Part shown: piece after piece, positions 17,154-25,657 of the stretch
Layout of the letters: every line of letters starts with the position of its first letter
Numbering within the stretch: position 1 is the first letter of the stretch
Assembly (NCBI GenBank): GCA_016124855.1
Contig: WGMX01000009.1
Coordinates: forward strand, 124,001 to 188,000
Reading direction: 5' to 3'
DNA length: 64,000 bases
Source: Anaerolineaceae bacterium
GTDB taxonomy: Bacteria; Chloroflexota; Anaerolineae; Aggregatilineales; Phototrophicaceae
Made by a program: the position numbers and the translations under genes
The notes under the pieces: generated by a model
Told to the model about the DNA's origin: nothing
The model's input: only the letters and a program-made list of their open reading frames with translations
Databases searched by the model: none

Positions 17154-19034
17154 CTATGGTTCGATATTAACCGCTTGCATCATCAACACATCACCCCAAC
17201 CAACTGTTTTGCTGCTTCCGGTTTCGAATACCGGCAAACGTTCAAGTGTTGACCAATTGTACAAAGTGAGTTCGAGATGATACGAACCAGCGGGCACTTG
17301 GTCAGGGATATCTAAACAAGGCGCAAGTTTCACATCCTCATTAGCCTTATGAGGTTCAAATCCCTTATCCCATTGAGCTGCATTGATATTGCCTGTAATA
17401 TCGACCAGATGAAGCCCTACCGAAAACGAGTTGTCAATATCGGTTAGTGTTTGCAGCTCGATATCGACACAAACGGGTTTACCTGATTGTGCACTTAACA
17501 CTTGGTCAGATAATAAACCTCCTACATAGCGCACCCGTTCACCAAATTGGAATTGTAAATCGTTACCGCTGCTCCGGTCAAAACGGTAAAAAATCATATT
17601 GCCTAAGCCGCTTCGGTAGCCCACACTTCGATTTTGATCAAGCTGAGCAACCACTTGCCAACTCTTCGCCGTATTAACAGGGAGTGCAATCCATATAGAT
17701 TGCTCAGTATCTAATTTTGTGACTAGCCTATGCACTTCATCAGGTGGTTGAAGTTTCCACGACAAATCCAGTCCGATGCCGCGTTTCAAGCCCAATTGAC
17801 GGTCATAATAAGCAGCCGGACTATAAGCAGCCAAATCGGTGATGGTTGCGTCCAGCGGCTTACGTTCGTTAATCATGCTGCGGATGGTCTTTTCCCACGG
17901 CGGTTTGGCTGGCCAGAGTTCTGGATACATCGTCAGTTGAACATAGGCTAAACATGCCAGCAACGTGCACGTTCCTATGGACGATATGAATTGGGCAGAG
18001 ATTTTTTCGGAGGATAATGCCTTTGGTAAACCGATGAAGCGTAATCCATATGCTAGCAGTAAAGCTCCGGCAGGCAGCATCCCAATCGTGTACCGGACTT
18101 GATACACCGGCGCAAACCACGCATTTAATGCCAGCAGACCAACTGGTGTGATGAATAGCCAAATGACCAGCAGCAAAATGGTGTTTCCATACTGCCGTAG
18201 ACGTGGTACTGCCGTACCCAGCACGAAAGGAGCAATGGTCAGTACCCAATTCCCGCCTGTCAAAATCAATACCAGTGCAGCAACAGTCGCCCAGTTGGTC
18301 GGCACAGGAATTGCCAGTGGTCCATTTGGATTACTCTGCATTTGTCTAAAAAATACCGGTAACCAAGGGACATATAAAATTGCCGCGATGATGTAGGGCA
18401 GGGGAATCATCAACCATTTGGTGCGTAGTCTCGTTCGTGGAAAAAACTGCGTCAATGCCGAGTGAAGGAGATGTGACACGATGACGAACATGCCCCCATA
18501 GTGGGTATAAAGCAGCGCCGCCATTGCTAAGCTGTACGGAACTGTTCGCCAAAGTGTGGGTTTTTCTCGCCAGCGCACATAGAATAGAGTCGATAATACA
18601 GCCAGTGACATCAGCAAGCTGTACATCCGTGCTTCGCGGGCATAGTACACGAAAAAACTGGCTGTCCCCAATAAAACCAGCGCGATAATTCCGGTGCGCC
18701 GATCAAAGATTTGCTTGCCCAGCGCGTAGGTTGCCGCTAATCCGATCATGCTGAATAAAGCAGAGGGCCAACGCAACGCAAGTACTGAATCGCCGGCAAA
18801 GCGATCTAGTCCGCCGAGCAGTACAAAATAAAACGGCGGATGCACATCAGCCTCTACCCGCTGCAATATATCCCGTATATACGGTGAACGAATTGCCCAA
18901 GCCGTCCACGCTTCATCGTTCCACAGACTTTCACGGCGGACGTCAATGGTAACAATTAGAAACGCAATAAGCAGCAGTCCTGCTACTAACAGAACTGCTG
19001 CTTTCGATTTGGTTTCCGATGCAGCGCTCAACAC
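17154..19034 (-). CDS. Glycosyltransferase family 39-type membrane protein with C-terminal soluble domain
   Basis: About 626 residues. The frame is open further 5', but there it overlaps the upstream gene, so I place the start at GTG 19034, seven bases after that gene's stop. About ten transmembrane helices follow. The first extracellular loop has the GT39/ArnT-like signature ESLWNDEAWTAW, and VEADVHPPFYFVLL follows; the Asp/Glu pair is the probable catalytic acid region. It would transfer a sugar from a polyprenyl-phosphate donor on the outer face. The last ~200 residues are beta-rich and lack helices, an unusual extension. Confidence 0.8.
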   Translation of the reverse strand: MLSAASETKSKAAVLLVAGLLLIAFLIVTIDVRRESLWNDEAWTAWAIRSPYIRDILQRVEADVHPPFYFVLLGGLDRFAGDSVLALRWPSALFSMIGLAATYALGKQIFDRRTGIIALVLLGTASFFVYYAREARMYSLLMSLAVLSTLFYVRWREKPTLWRTVPYSLAMAALLYTHYGGMFVIVSHLLHSALTQFFPRTRLRTKWLMIPLPYIIAAILYVPWLPVFFRQMQSNPNGPLAIPVPTNWATVAALVLILTGGNWVLTIAPFVLGTAVPRLRQYGNTILLLVIWLFITPVGLLALNAWFAPVYQVRYTIGMLPAGALLLAYGLRFIGLPKALSSEKISAQFISSIGTCTLLACLAYVQLTMYPELWPAKPPWEKTIRSMINERKPLDATITDLAAYSPAAYYDRQLGLKRGIGLDLSWKLQPPDEVHRLVTKLDTEQSIWIALPVNTAKSWQVVAQLDQNRSVGYRSGLGNMIFYRFDRSSGNDLQFQFGERVRYVGGLLSDQVLSAQSGKPVCVDIELQTLTDIDNSFSVGLHLVDITGNINAAQWDKGFEPHKANEDVKLAPCLDIPDQVPAGSYHLELTLYNWSTLERLPVFETGSSKTVGWGDVLMMQAVNIEP

Positions 19035-19044
19035 ATGCCGCTGC

Positions 19045-19623
19045 TTAATCAGGTTGTGGAGGACGACCGTAAAGCCACCAAAATGAGCTTTGCGGATAGG
19101 TTGATTGTAAAGCTTTATCCCAAATGAACGGTACTTCACGGATGTTGCGCCGTAAACCGCTGTCAACACTGGCCATTGATGACTTGAGAGCCGATTGGTC
19201 GATGTCAGATGGTAAAGCCGCTATCAGTTCCGCGACAATTGTACGGCGTAGTGCTTCCGGATTATAGGCATTGGCACACAATTTGGGATCTTCTTTGCAC
19301 TCTTTGACATAAGTTTGGAGATCGCGCAAGCGTGATTCGGCTTCTTTGATCATCTTCTTGCCGTAAGCCACACCCCATTCTTTGCGTACTGACTCGTTTT
19401 GCGCGTTCAGCTTATCGAACTGAGCGGCTTGTGATTCGCTCATCTGGCCGCGAAGGTTTCCTAAACGCCGCAGCCTTAATAGAACCGATCCGGGTGTCAA
19501 ACGCGCCGAGTCAGTGTTGATATTGCCATAAAGCGTATCTTCATAAATGTAGGGGACAAGGTTTTCAACCATTGCCTTCAGTTCTTTAAGATCAAGCTCA
19601 ATGGAATAATTAAGTTCAGTCAT
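19045..19623 (-). CDS. Conserved hypothetical protein, helical
   Basis: A 192-residue soluble protein with a strongly helical, charged central region (SESQAAQFDKLNAQNESVRK to SRLRDLQTYVKECKED) that may form a coiled coil, and an aromatic C-terminus (PQSSFWWLYGRPPQPD). I do not recognise the family. GGGAGG precedes the ATG. It sits immediately upstream of the GT39-type glycosyltransferase and is probably co-transcribed with it. Confidence 0.6.
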   Translation of the reverse strand: MTELNYSIELDLKELKAMVENLVPYIYEDTLYGNINTDSARLTPGSVLLRLRRLGNLRGQMSESQAAQFDKLNAQNESVRKEWGVAYGKKMIKEAESRLRDLQTYVKECKEDPKLCANAYNPEALRRTIVAELIAALPSDIDQSALKSSMASVDSGLRRNIREVPFIWDKALQSTYPQSSFWWLYGRPPQPD

Positions 19624-19675
19624 AATTTAATATCCTCCCTTGCTGAATTGAGTGTAACGCAATCAGCATAAACAA

Positions 19676-19701
19676 AACACCCCTTCTGAAAAAGGGGTGT
19701 T
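19676..19701 (-). terminator. Intrinsic terminator of the OsmC gene
   Basis: Ten-base arms AACACCCCTT (19676-19685) and AAGGGGTGTT (19692-19701), with a six-base loop. Read on the minus strand, the hairpin is followed by TTTTGTTT. Confidence 0.85.
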
Positions 19702-19723
19702 CGTCCTATTTAGGTATTGGAAG

Positions 19724-20164
19724 TTAGGTTCCGGTAATTGGCTCACCGTGTGACGCGACGAAGAATGTGGGGTTCATCAGTACTCGTCGTACCGGGCATT
19801 TCGTTGATATTTCCAGCAGTCGTGCCCGTTGTTCTTCGGTCAGCTGGTCGCCCAACAAAGTGATGTGTTCACGGATTTCGGTAACGAACTGTGCATCCCC
19901 TTGATAAGCCGGGTATTGATCCGCCTTGAAACGCTCCAAATTCAGTTGAATTTCCATTCCCTCTAGCGGCCACTGTTTGCGCTGTGCGTATAATTGTACC
20001 GTGATAGCCATGCAGCTACCGACTGAGCCCAAAAGTTGTTCAACCGGATCAGCTGCTACCCCTGTACCACCATTTTCGATTAACTCATCCGCGTGCCACG
20101 TATGATGTTCCGATTCAATTGTGGTTTTTAGTCCCTGATCAATGGTAACTGTTAAAGCAGCCAT
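19724..20164 (-). CDS. OsmC/Ohr-family protein
   Basis: A 146-residue OsmC-family protein. The two conserved cysteines are in SVGSCMAITVQ (about residue 52) and STKCPVRRVL (about 124), placed as in organic-hydroperoxide peroxidases of this family. The VEQLLGSVGSCMA segment is the usual signature helix. It would reduce organic hydroperoxides with these cysteines in the cytoplasm, but many OsmC relatives are uncharacterised. Monocistronic, with its own terminator. Confidence 0.88.
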   Translation of the reverse strand: MAALTVTIDQGLKTTIESEHHTWHADELIENGGTGVAADPVEQLLGSVGSCMAITVQLYAQRKQWPLEGMEIQLNLERFKADQYPAYQGDAQFVTEIREHITLLGDQLTEEQRARLLEISTKCPVRRVLMNPTFFVASHGEPITGT

Positions 20165-20221
20165 GTTTTTTCCTGTGTTGCGTTCGAATCTGTATATTAG
20201 ATCAGTTTAACATGCATTCTC

Positions 20222-20929
20222 TTACAGTCCGCCGCTAATGTCTAAACTAATGCCGTTAATCGCTCGACTTTCGTCTGATGCGAGAAACAGAATCGCATCT
20301 GCGATTTCTTCTGGCTTCACCCATTTGCTGTAATCTGCATTCGGTGAACCGGCGCGATTTTGAGGCGTGTCAATCGTGCTGGGTACTATACCATTGACGG
20401 TGATTCCCAACTTGCCAAGTTCGGCAGCCATACTTTCCAGAACCCGTTGGGCCGCTGCTTTTGAAGCTGAATATGCCGCGTGATTATTCGTGCCCTTATA
20501 AGCATTTTTCGCCAGAATAGCGATGATTCGTCCGTTGATTTTATGGTCAACCATATGCTTTGCGATGCGCCCACAGCTCACATAAACCGACTTGGCATTT
20601 AAGGTCATCATTTTGTCCCACACATCCAGTCCGGACTCGTGAACGGGAGTGCCTGCGCTGTAGCCGCCCACGGTATGTGCTAATATATCAATTGTGCCGT
20701 AACTGCCTTCAACCTGTTTGACCAGCGCATCAAGGCTTGCGGGATCAGTCACGTCTGCTACGCCGACCGTACCACCGAGTTCTTGGGCGACTGCCGATAA
20801 CTCACTCTCGCTGCGACCGACCAACACCACTTTAGCCCCTGCTTCAGCAAAGCGCCGCGCCACTGCTTGACCAATGTTGCCACCTGCGCCGGTTACGATG
20901 ACCACTTTATTTGTGAAATTTGCTCCCAT
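20222..20929 (-). CDS. Short-chain dehydrogenase/reductase (SDR)
   Basis: About 235 residues of classical SDR. The NAD(P)-binding motif is VTGAGGNIGQAVA near residue 12, followed by the stabilising Asp-Val pair VADVTDP and the active-site YSASKAA (Tyr-x-x-x-Lys). The usual Ser before Tyr appears as the Leu/Ala segment IAILAKNAYKG, so the catalytic Ser is not obvious. PEEIADAILFLASDESRAING is the typical C-terminal segment. I prefer ATG 20929 (AGGA eight bases upstream) to ATG 20938. Substrate unknown. Confidence 0.85.
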   Translation of the reverse strand: MGANFTNKVVIVTGAGGNIGQAVARRFAEAGAKVVLVGRSESELSAVAQELGGTVGVADVTDPASLDALVKQVEGSYGTIDILAHTVGGYSAGTPVHESGLDVWDKMMTLNAKSVYVSCGRIAKHMVDHKINGRIIAILAKNAYKGTNNHAAYSASKAAAQRVLESMAAELGKLGITVNGIVPSTIDTPQNRAGSPNADYSKWVKPEEIADAILFLASDESRAINGISLDISGGL

Positions 20930-21011
20930 TTCGCTCATCCTTGTTTGTACATAATCAAGTTCTATTGAGTATGGTCTGTAAATGCTGCTTTTTCATTACG
21001 TCAAAATTTGT

Positions 21012-21350
21012 TTATGTGGTTTTTTCCGCGCAAAGCTCAACAATCAGTCCATCATTCCACCGATATTTGGCTTGCATCAAGTCATCAATGATGCCCGATA
21101 ACTCAGTTTCAGTTGCCCGGTCAACGGCACGGCCTGTGCCTGTATATTTTTGTCCTTGCACCCAGAATATGATGTGTGGATTGTGCATGAGGTTCTTAAC
21201 CCAATGTGCGTCGGTTCTGCCACCTGAAATGAGATAGTAACAGTTGCCATGACCAACATACCAAATTTCGATTTCATGTGGTTGACCACTTTTACGGCCT
21301 ATAGTCGTTAGATACAAAAATTCTGGATTATATTCACGCGGTTCAGCCAT
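21012..21350 (-). CDS. Deazaflavin (F420)-dependent nitroreductase-family / DUF385-like protein
   Basis: A 112-residue PNPOx-like split-barrel protein. The family signature LTTIGRKSGQPHEIEIWYVG occurs at residues 14-33 and GGRTDAHWVKNLMHNP follows, a pattern of the F420H2-dependent reductase (DUF385) family. It would bind a deazaflavin or flavin and reduce small molecules. GGAGGATC precedes the ATG. The coenzyme cannot be confirmed from sequence, and no F420 biosynthesis gene is in the window. Confidence 0.8.
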   Translation of the reverse strand: MAEPREYNPEFLYLTTIGRKSGQPHEIEIWYVGHGNCYYLISGGRTDAHWVKNLMHNPHIIFWVQGQKYTGTGRAVDRATETELSGIIDDLMQAKYRWNDGLIVELCAEKTT

Positions 21351-21465
21351 AATTGATCCTCCACAGCCAAAGCGGTAGAACTATAAACATGAGTGTAATC
21401 AATTGTGGCTGGTTGTGCATTGTTCCTAAGTTCAGGGCTTACGGTCATTCGACCTATAGAATCAA

Positions 21466-21496
21466 AAGAGGCATCTTCAACGGGTAGATGCCTCTT
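21466..21496 (-). terminator. Intrinsic terminator of efp
   Basis: Perfect 11-base arms AAGAGGCATCT (21466-21476) and AGATGCCTCTT (21486-21496) with a nine-base loop. On the minus strand TTGATTC follows, so the T tract is short. Confidence 0.75.
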
Positions 21497-21519
21497 AATG
21501 TGAAATGGTTTAGGGTGGA

Positions 21520-22077
21520 TTAACCGCGTCCGGTGTATGAACCGTCGCGAGTATCGACGGTGATTGCGTCACCAACGTTGACGAACAGCGGAACCTGTAC
21601 ATCGAGTCCGGTGTCGGTGGTCGCCTTCTTCATGACCTTACCGCTGGTATCACCGGCGATTTGCACATCGGACTCGGCGATCTTCAGGGTAACGGTGGTG
21701 GGCAGCTTGTAGTCGATTGCCAGACCTTCGTAAAGCCGCAGTTCCAACTCAAGGTTTTCGGTCAGGTAGCGGGTGTCATCACCAAACAACTCGACACCTG
21801 CTTCATACTGTTCGTAGCTTTCCGGGTTCATGAAGTGCAAATGCATACCATCACCGTAAAGGTACTGCACTTTTTCAGCTTCAACGAAGATGTTATCCAG
21901 ACGTTCTTCCACGCCGAATACACGGTTGATGGTATGTCCGGTGCGGATGTCCATAAGGGTTGTGTTCATGGATGCTTTGCCACGACCCGGTTTGTTATAG
22001 AGACTTTTAGTGACGCGGTACAACGTATTATCCAACTTGAGCGTCACGCCCGTTTTCAAATCGCCTGCTTCTATCAT
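21520..22077 (-). CDS. efp: Elongation factor P
   Basis: A 185-residue protein, the usual EF-P length, with the three-domain pattern: N-terminal KOW-like domain (MIEAGDLKTGVTLKLD), the OB-like centre (RTGHTINRVFGVEERLDNI), and a C-terminal domain ending VNVGDAITVDTRDGSYTGR. EF-P relieves ribosomes stalled on polyproline. The tip of the loop reads NKPGRGKA, which puts Arg32 at the position that is Lys34 in E. coli; a Lys is two residues further. ATG 22077 fits the family start and GAGGAG lies upstream. It has its own terminator. Confidence 0.95.
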   Translation of the reverse strand: MIEAGDLKTGVTLKLDNTLYRVTKSLYNKPGRGKASMNTTLMDIRTGHTINRVFGVEERLDNIFVEAEKVQYLYGDGMHLHFMNPESYEQYEAGVELFGDDTRYLTENLELELRLYEGLAIDYKLPTTVTLKIAESDVQIAGDTSGKVMKKATTDTGLDVQVPLFVNVGDAITVDTRDGSYTGRG

Positions 22078-22142
22078 TGCCGAACTCCTCAAACTCTGCT
22101 GTCAATCTGTGGTTATTGAAGGTATTCTACCAGACGATTAAT

Positions 22143-23291
22143 TCATATTAAATCCTCTGATTCTACTTTTCGTCTCCAAATCTCAACCACTGGATCACGA
22201 ACACGGGCGACATATCGATATCTTCCCCAATCCACCCACGATGCACCATAATTTTCTAGGCGCTTTCCAATCTCATTGGCACATTCGGCGATCAGCTTTT
22301 CGGCATCAGAGTTGTAACCGCGAAAGCGTGGGCTTATCATCTGTCGCAGCCGTCCGAGCCAATCTAATGGCACATTCAAACTGCTGCCACCAACCCGTTC
22401 ATCCGGGATATGCAGGGAATAATGAAGCGTGCGCTCGATGACTTTGCGAACGCCTGCACGGTCGAAGACAGGGGGTGCTTGACGATAAATCTGCGGATCA
22501 TCGACCCATAAGCAGCGTACACCGAAGTTTAATTCGCGGATGATGCGGTCAATATCTAAGTCATCTTCCCACAAGGTTTGTTCGCTACTCGCGCGAATTG
22601 CGCCGCACATACCAAATGGTGTCATGCTCATTTTGCCCCAGAAAGCTTGTACCCTATCGCGCCGAATTTTCCAGCGAAACCATGTATCGCGGCTCAGAGC
22701 CGTATTCATGAGATGGATAACATCAGCCGGAATATTTGCACCTTCCACAGCCGAATGTTGGTAATAGGTATAGGGGCTAACCGCAGCCGGTAAATTGTTC
22801 TTGGCATAGTGATGACTGTAATGCTCAAGTTGCGAGAGCAAGGTTTTTCCCCATACCGCATCATGAGCGGGCATCAGTAAATAACCAGATTGAGATATTC
22901 CACTTCCGATTTGCAGCGCTGTATCAATCCGCGTCCAGCGATCTGTGGTTTGCATCTGTTCCCATTGGTCGGGTGTTTCCCATTGAAGATCAAATGGTGT
23001 ACTACCAACTTTCCCTTTAAAGGGCCGAGGATTGGTGATGATTGCCGTCATCAATACTTGTGGAAACTCGGCCTCAAATGGTTGCAGACTGTCAATAGTG
23101 GCTTGGCTGTCGCAGATAAAGACCACTGCATCATTTTGCCCTAGCGCCCCTAAACGTGATCGCAGCGTTGAGTCAAAAACCACTCTCTCACGAGACATTT
23201 CGGGTCGTGGACGGTACATAAACTCGGCATCAAGGTAATGTCGTCCAGTTAATTGCGAGGCTATTTCTTGGGGCGCTGCGAACTGCTGCAC
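22143..23291 (-). CDS. Hypothetical protein, possibly glycosyltransferase-like
   Basis: A 382-residue soluble protein starting at GTG, two bases after the previous stop. The region WEDDLDIDRIIRELNFGVRC followed by LWVDDPQIYRQAPPVFDRAG resembles the acceptor side of GT-A glycosyltransferases, where acidic pairs bind metal and sugar nucleotide. I cannot name a family with confidence. It is the last gene of the minus-strand run that begins with the LutB-type gene. Confidence 0.4.
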   Translation of the reverse strand: MQQFAAPQEIASQLTGRHYLDAEFMYRPRPEMSRERVVFDSTLRSRLGALGQNDAVVFICDSQATIDSLQPFEAEFPQVLMTAIITNPRPFKGKVGSTPFDLQWETPDQWEQMQTTDRWTRIDTALQIGSGISQSGYLLMPAHDAVWGKTLLSQLEHYSHHYAKNNLPAAVSPYTYYQHSAVEGANIPADVIHLMNTALSRDTWFRWKIRRDRVQAFWGKMSMTPFGMCGAIRASSEQTLWEDDLDIDRIIRELNFGVRCLWVDDPQIYRQAPPVFDRAGVRKVIERTLHYSLHIPDERVGGSSLNVPLDWLGRLRQMISPRFRGYNSDAEKLIAECANEIGKRLENYGASWVDWGRYRYVARVRDPVVEIWRRKVESEDLI

Positions 23292-23293
23292 AG

Positions 23294-23779
23294 TTATGGT
23301 GAATAAGGTGAGCTAAAGGCGAAATCGACGTAGCCTTTGTTGGTGTTGGGGAGTTTACCTGCTGCCAAAATCGTGATGTCGGCGATGGTACGCAGTTTTT
23401 CAAGTCGTTCTTGAAACGATATCACCTGTAAGGGCGGCAGCATCGCGCTGAAGGTATTGTCCTCGTGCTGATGAAGTTCGGTGATATGAATACCTGCTTG
23501 TCCGAGCAGCGTTAGAGCCGCCTCGCGCGAAACGTAGGCGTAACTGATTTCTGTAGAGGAGTCTGTTACATGCTTCTCGTTAGTCACGAGCTGTTCAATA
23601 TCGGCCACCGCACTCCGTAAACCTTCGGCGATGCCACGCTGATAAAGGGCTTGCTGGATATTCCCGACACCGAGCTGCCGGCCTTTTTTGTCAGCTTCCT
23701 GAGATTTTGCCAGCCAATTGGCACGGAGTTCGCGCAGAGCAGCCAGCAGGCTATCAACAGAGTCGTGTTTGTCGCTCAT
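23294..23779 (-). CDS. Conserved hypothetical protein
   Basis: A 161-residue soluble protein with a helical first half (LLAALRELRANWLAKSQEAD) that could form a coiled coil and a mixed second half (TFSAMLPPLQVISFQERLEK). No family recognised. It overlaps the acyl-CoA dehydrogenase by four bases (ATGA), which implies coupled translation. The gene behind it begins two bases after its stop. Confidence 0.6.
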   Translation of the reverse strand: MSDKHDSVDSLLAALRELRANWLAKSQEADKKGRQLGVGNIQQALYQRGIAEGLRSAVADIEQLVTNEKHVTDSSTEISYAYVSREAALTLLGQAGIHITELHQHEDNTFSAMLPPLQVISFQERLEKLRTIADITILAAGKLPNTNKGYVDFAFSSPYSP

Positions 23780-24927
23780 CTGGAACTCAACTGCTCAATT
23801 GCTCCACGCCCGACAATCTCCAGCGCTGTATCACCGGAGGGCGGCTGCATTAATCCGGCGCGTGTATCACGGAAGAAGCGCTCTAAGGGTAAATCACGAG
23901 TTAAGCTGGTTCCACCTGCGATTTGCAGTGCTTTATCGGTCACCATGTTGGCAGTTTCCGTCGCGAGATGTTTAGCTGCTGCGATGCGCGGGAACAACCC
24001 CTTGCTGCGTTCATCACCTGTCCACTGACTCGCTACATCGAGCATCAATGCCCGCGCTGCCATGAGCGCCAGATCAATTTCACCTATTTGACGCTGGATT
24101 TTGGGCAGCGTCGTAATGGGTTTACCTAAGGCAGTTGGAATGCGTTCCAGTCCGAACTTAATTACGGCATCCCGTGCCGCCATGGCTGTGCCGAGATAAA
24201 CCGCACCCATAATCATGGGAAACCATGCGTTGGGTGTCTTGTCGTCGCGCTTGCCCCGTTCGAGGATGTTTTCGGCTGGGACAATTACATCTCTAAAATA
24301 AACATCGTGACTGTCGCTGGCTCGAAGGCTTAGACCATCACCCCATGTTTCTACCCATTCGACACCGGCTGTGTTTCCCGGTACGACAATTACACCTGCT
24401 TCGCCTTCAATATCAAGCCGCACCACAATATGGGTTAAGTGTTTACCACCTGTCGTCCAAGTTTTATGCCCGTTTATGACCCAACTTGCGTCATTCCGCA
24501 CAGCAGTGGTTGCGAAAGCGCCTCCACGCGATGGGCTGCCAAGTGTGGGTTCGCTGGCTGCTGTATTGAACAACCCACCAGCGACCGCTTCACGGCTGAG
24601 ACGTTCAAATGTTGCTTCGGGCCACGGACGGTTTTCGCTGACGTTGCCAAACATGTGGAATTGCATTCCGGCGACCATCGCGCTGGATGTGCTGCCTTGA
24701 GCCAGTTCCAGTTGAGCCGCGACACAATCTTTGAGTGGTAATCCCATACCGCCATACTCACGCGGTACGCTCATCAAGAGGTAACCAGACTCTTTGAGTG
24801 CTTGTACATCTTCGGCTGGCAGTTTGGCCTGTTTGTCGGCCTCTTCTGCTCGTGTGGCAAAATCGGCTGCGAGTTGCTTGGCGATAGCGATAATGTCTGT
24901 TGTAGAAGTCGTGTTCATGTCACTCAT
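23776..24927 (-). CDS. Acyl-CoA dehydrogenase family protein
   Basis: About 383 residues. The N-terminal helical domain is followed by the middle domain motif FNTAASEPTLGSPSRGG and VINGHKTWTTGGKHLTHIVV (flavin-binding beta domain), and a C-terminal helical domain ending QIAGGTSLTRDLPLERFFRDT. This fits an FAD-dependent acyl-CoA dehydrogenase or a relative, acting in the cytoplasm. The catalytic Glu cannot be placed with certainty. I start at ATG 24927, where ATGA overlaps the stop of the upstream ORF. Confidence 0.85.
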   Translation of the reverse strand: MSDMNTTSTTDIIAIAKQLAADFATRAEEADKQAKLPAEDVQALKESGYLLMSVPREYGGMGLPLKDCVAAQLELAQGSTSSAMVAGMQFHMFGNVSENRPWPEATFERLSREAVAGGLFNTAASEPTLGSPSRGGAFATTAVRNDASWVINGHKTWTTGGKHLTHIVVRLDIEGEAGVIVVPGNTAGVEWVETWGDGLSLRASDSHDVYFRDVIVPAENILERGKRDDKTPNAWFPMIMGAVYLGTAMAARDAVIKFGLERIPTALGKPITTLPKIQRQIGEIDLALMAARALMLDVASQWTGDERSKGLFPRIAAAKHLATETANMVTDKALQIAGGTSLTRDLPLERFFRDTRAGLMQPPSGDTALEIVGRGAIEQLSSR

Positions 24928-25646
24928 GTTGTTGGATATTGAACGATCAGCCATGGATAGTAAGGTTCGGGTTCGCCTCTATTTTCGTCTTCCCACATCC
25001 ACTCATAGATTTTCATTGCATCTTTGTAGGTCTGAATTAATCCATATTGATTTGGGCGAATACCAAATATTTGGAATATCTCACGCTCAAGATAGTTGCA
25101 TAATAGAGAATGATCAAGATTTGAATACATATAGCTAAGAATCTCAAATCCTAATATATTCCCATTTGGCTTGAGAGGTTCTAAGTGAGAAAGGACGAGG
25201 TTTGTTCCATAAAGTTCATTGCTAAATGTATTTGTTTCCCGATGATGAAGCTTTTGTTGATTATCAATTAGGAATTTTGCAACTATCGCTTTAGGTAAAC
25301 CCACCCCAAATACAGAGAATTCGCTTGTATACGACAGGAATTCTGCAATAAAGCTCTGTGCAACTTGAAGCGTATAGAATACGTTGGGAAATCCAACTTC
25401 ATCTGACGCGCTCCACCGTTTAAAGTTGTCAAGCTTTTCGTTACTAATTCCTAGCTCAGCTATACGTTCGCTAGGATTATCAGTGTGCCAGCCCCAATAT
25501 ATTTGCACCTTGGATTTATTGAGGCAGCTTGAAAGTGTGGTAATCTGTTCCGGCAATAGATCCACGGACATCCATGTTTCGCGCTGAATCGGTTTGGCGA
25601 CAAAGTATCCGCCTGCAACGTAATCGTTTAAGTCGATGTTGTCCAT
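24924..25646 (-). CDS. Orphan hypothetical protein, AT-rich
   Basis: A 240-residue soluble protein with many Asn, Ile, Tyr and Ser residues (LLPEQITTLSSCLNKSKVQI, NQYGLIQTYKDAMKIYEWMW). I recognise no family. Its base composition is visibly more AT-rich than its neighbours and its codon choice differs, which suggests a recent acquisition. It lies between the LutC-type gene (12 bp upstream) and the acyl-CoA dehydrogenase (four-base overlap), so it is expressed from that operon if at all. Confidence 0.55.
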   Translation of the reverse strand: MDNIDLNDYVAGGYFVAKPIQRETWMSVDLLPEQITTLSSCLNKSKVQIYWGWHTDNPSERIAELGISNEKLDNFKRWSASDEVGFPNVFYTLQVAQSFIAEFLSYTSEFSVFGVGLPKAIVAKFLIDNQQKLHHRETNTFSNELYGTNLVLSHLEPLKPNGNILGFEILSYMYSNLDHSLLCNYLEREIFQIFGIRPNQYGLIQTYKDAMKIYEWMWEDENRGEPEPYYPWLIVQYPTT

Positions 25647-25657
25647 TGGAACTGCGG

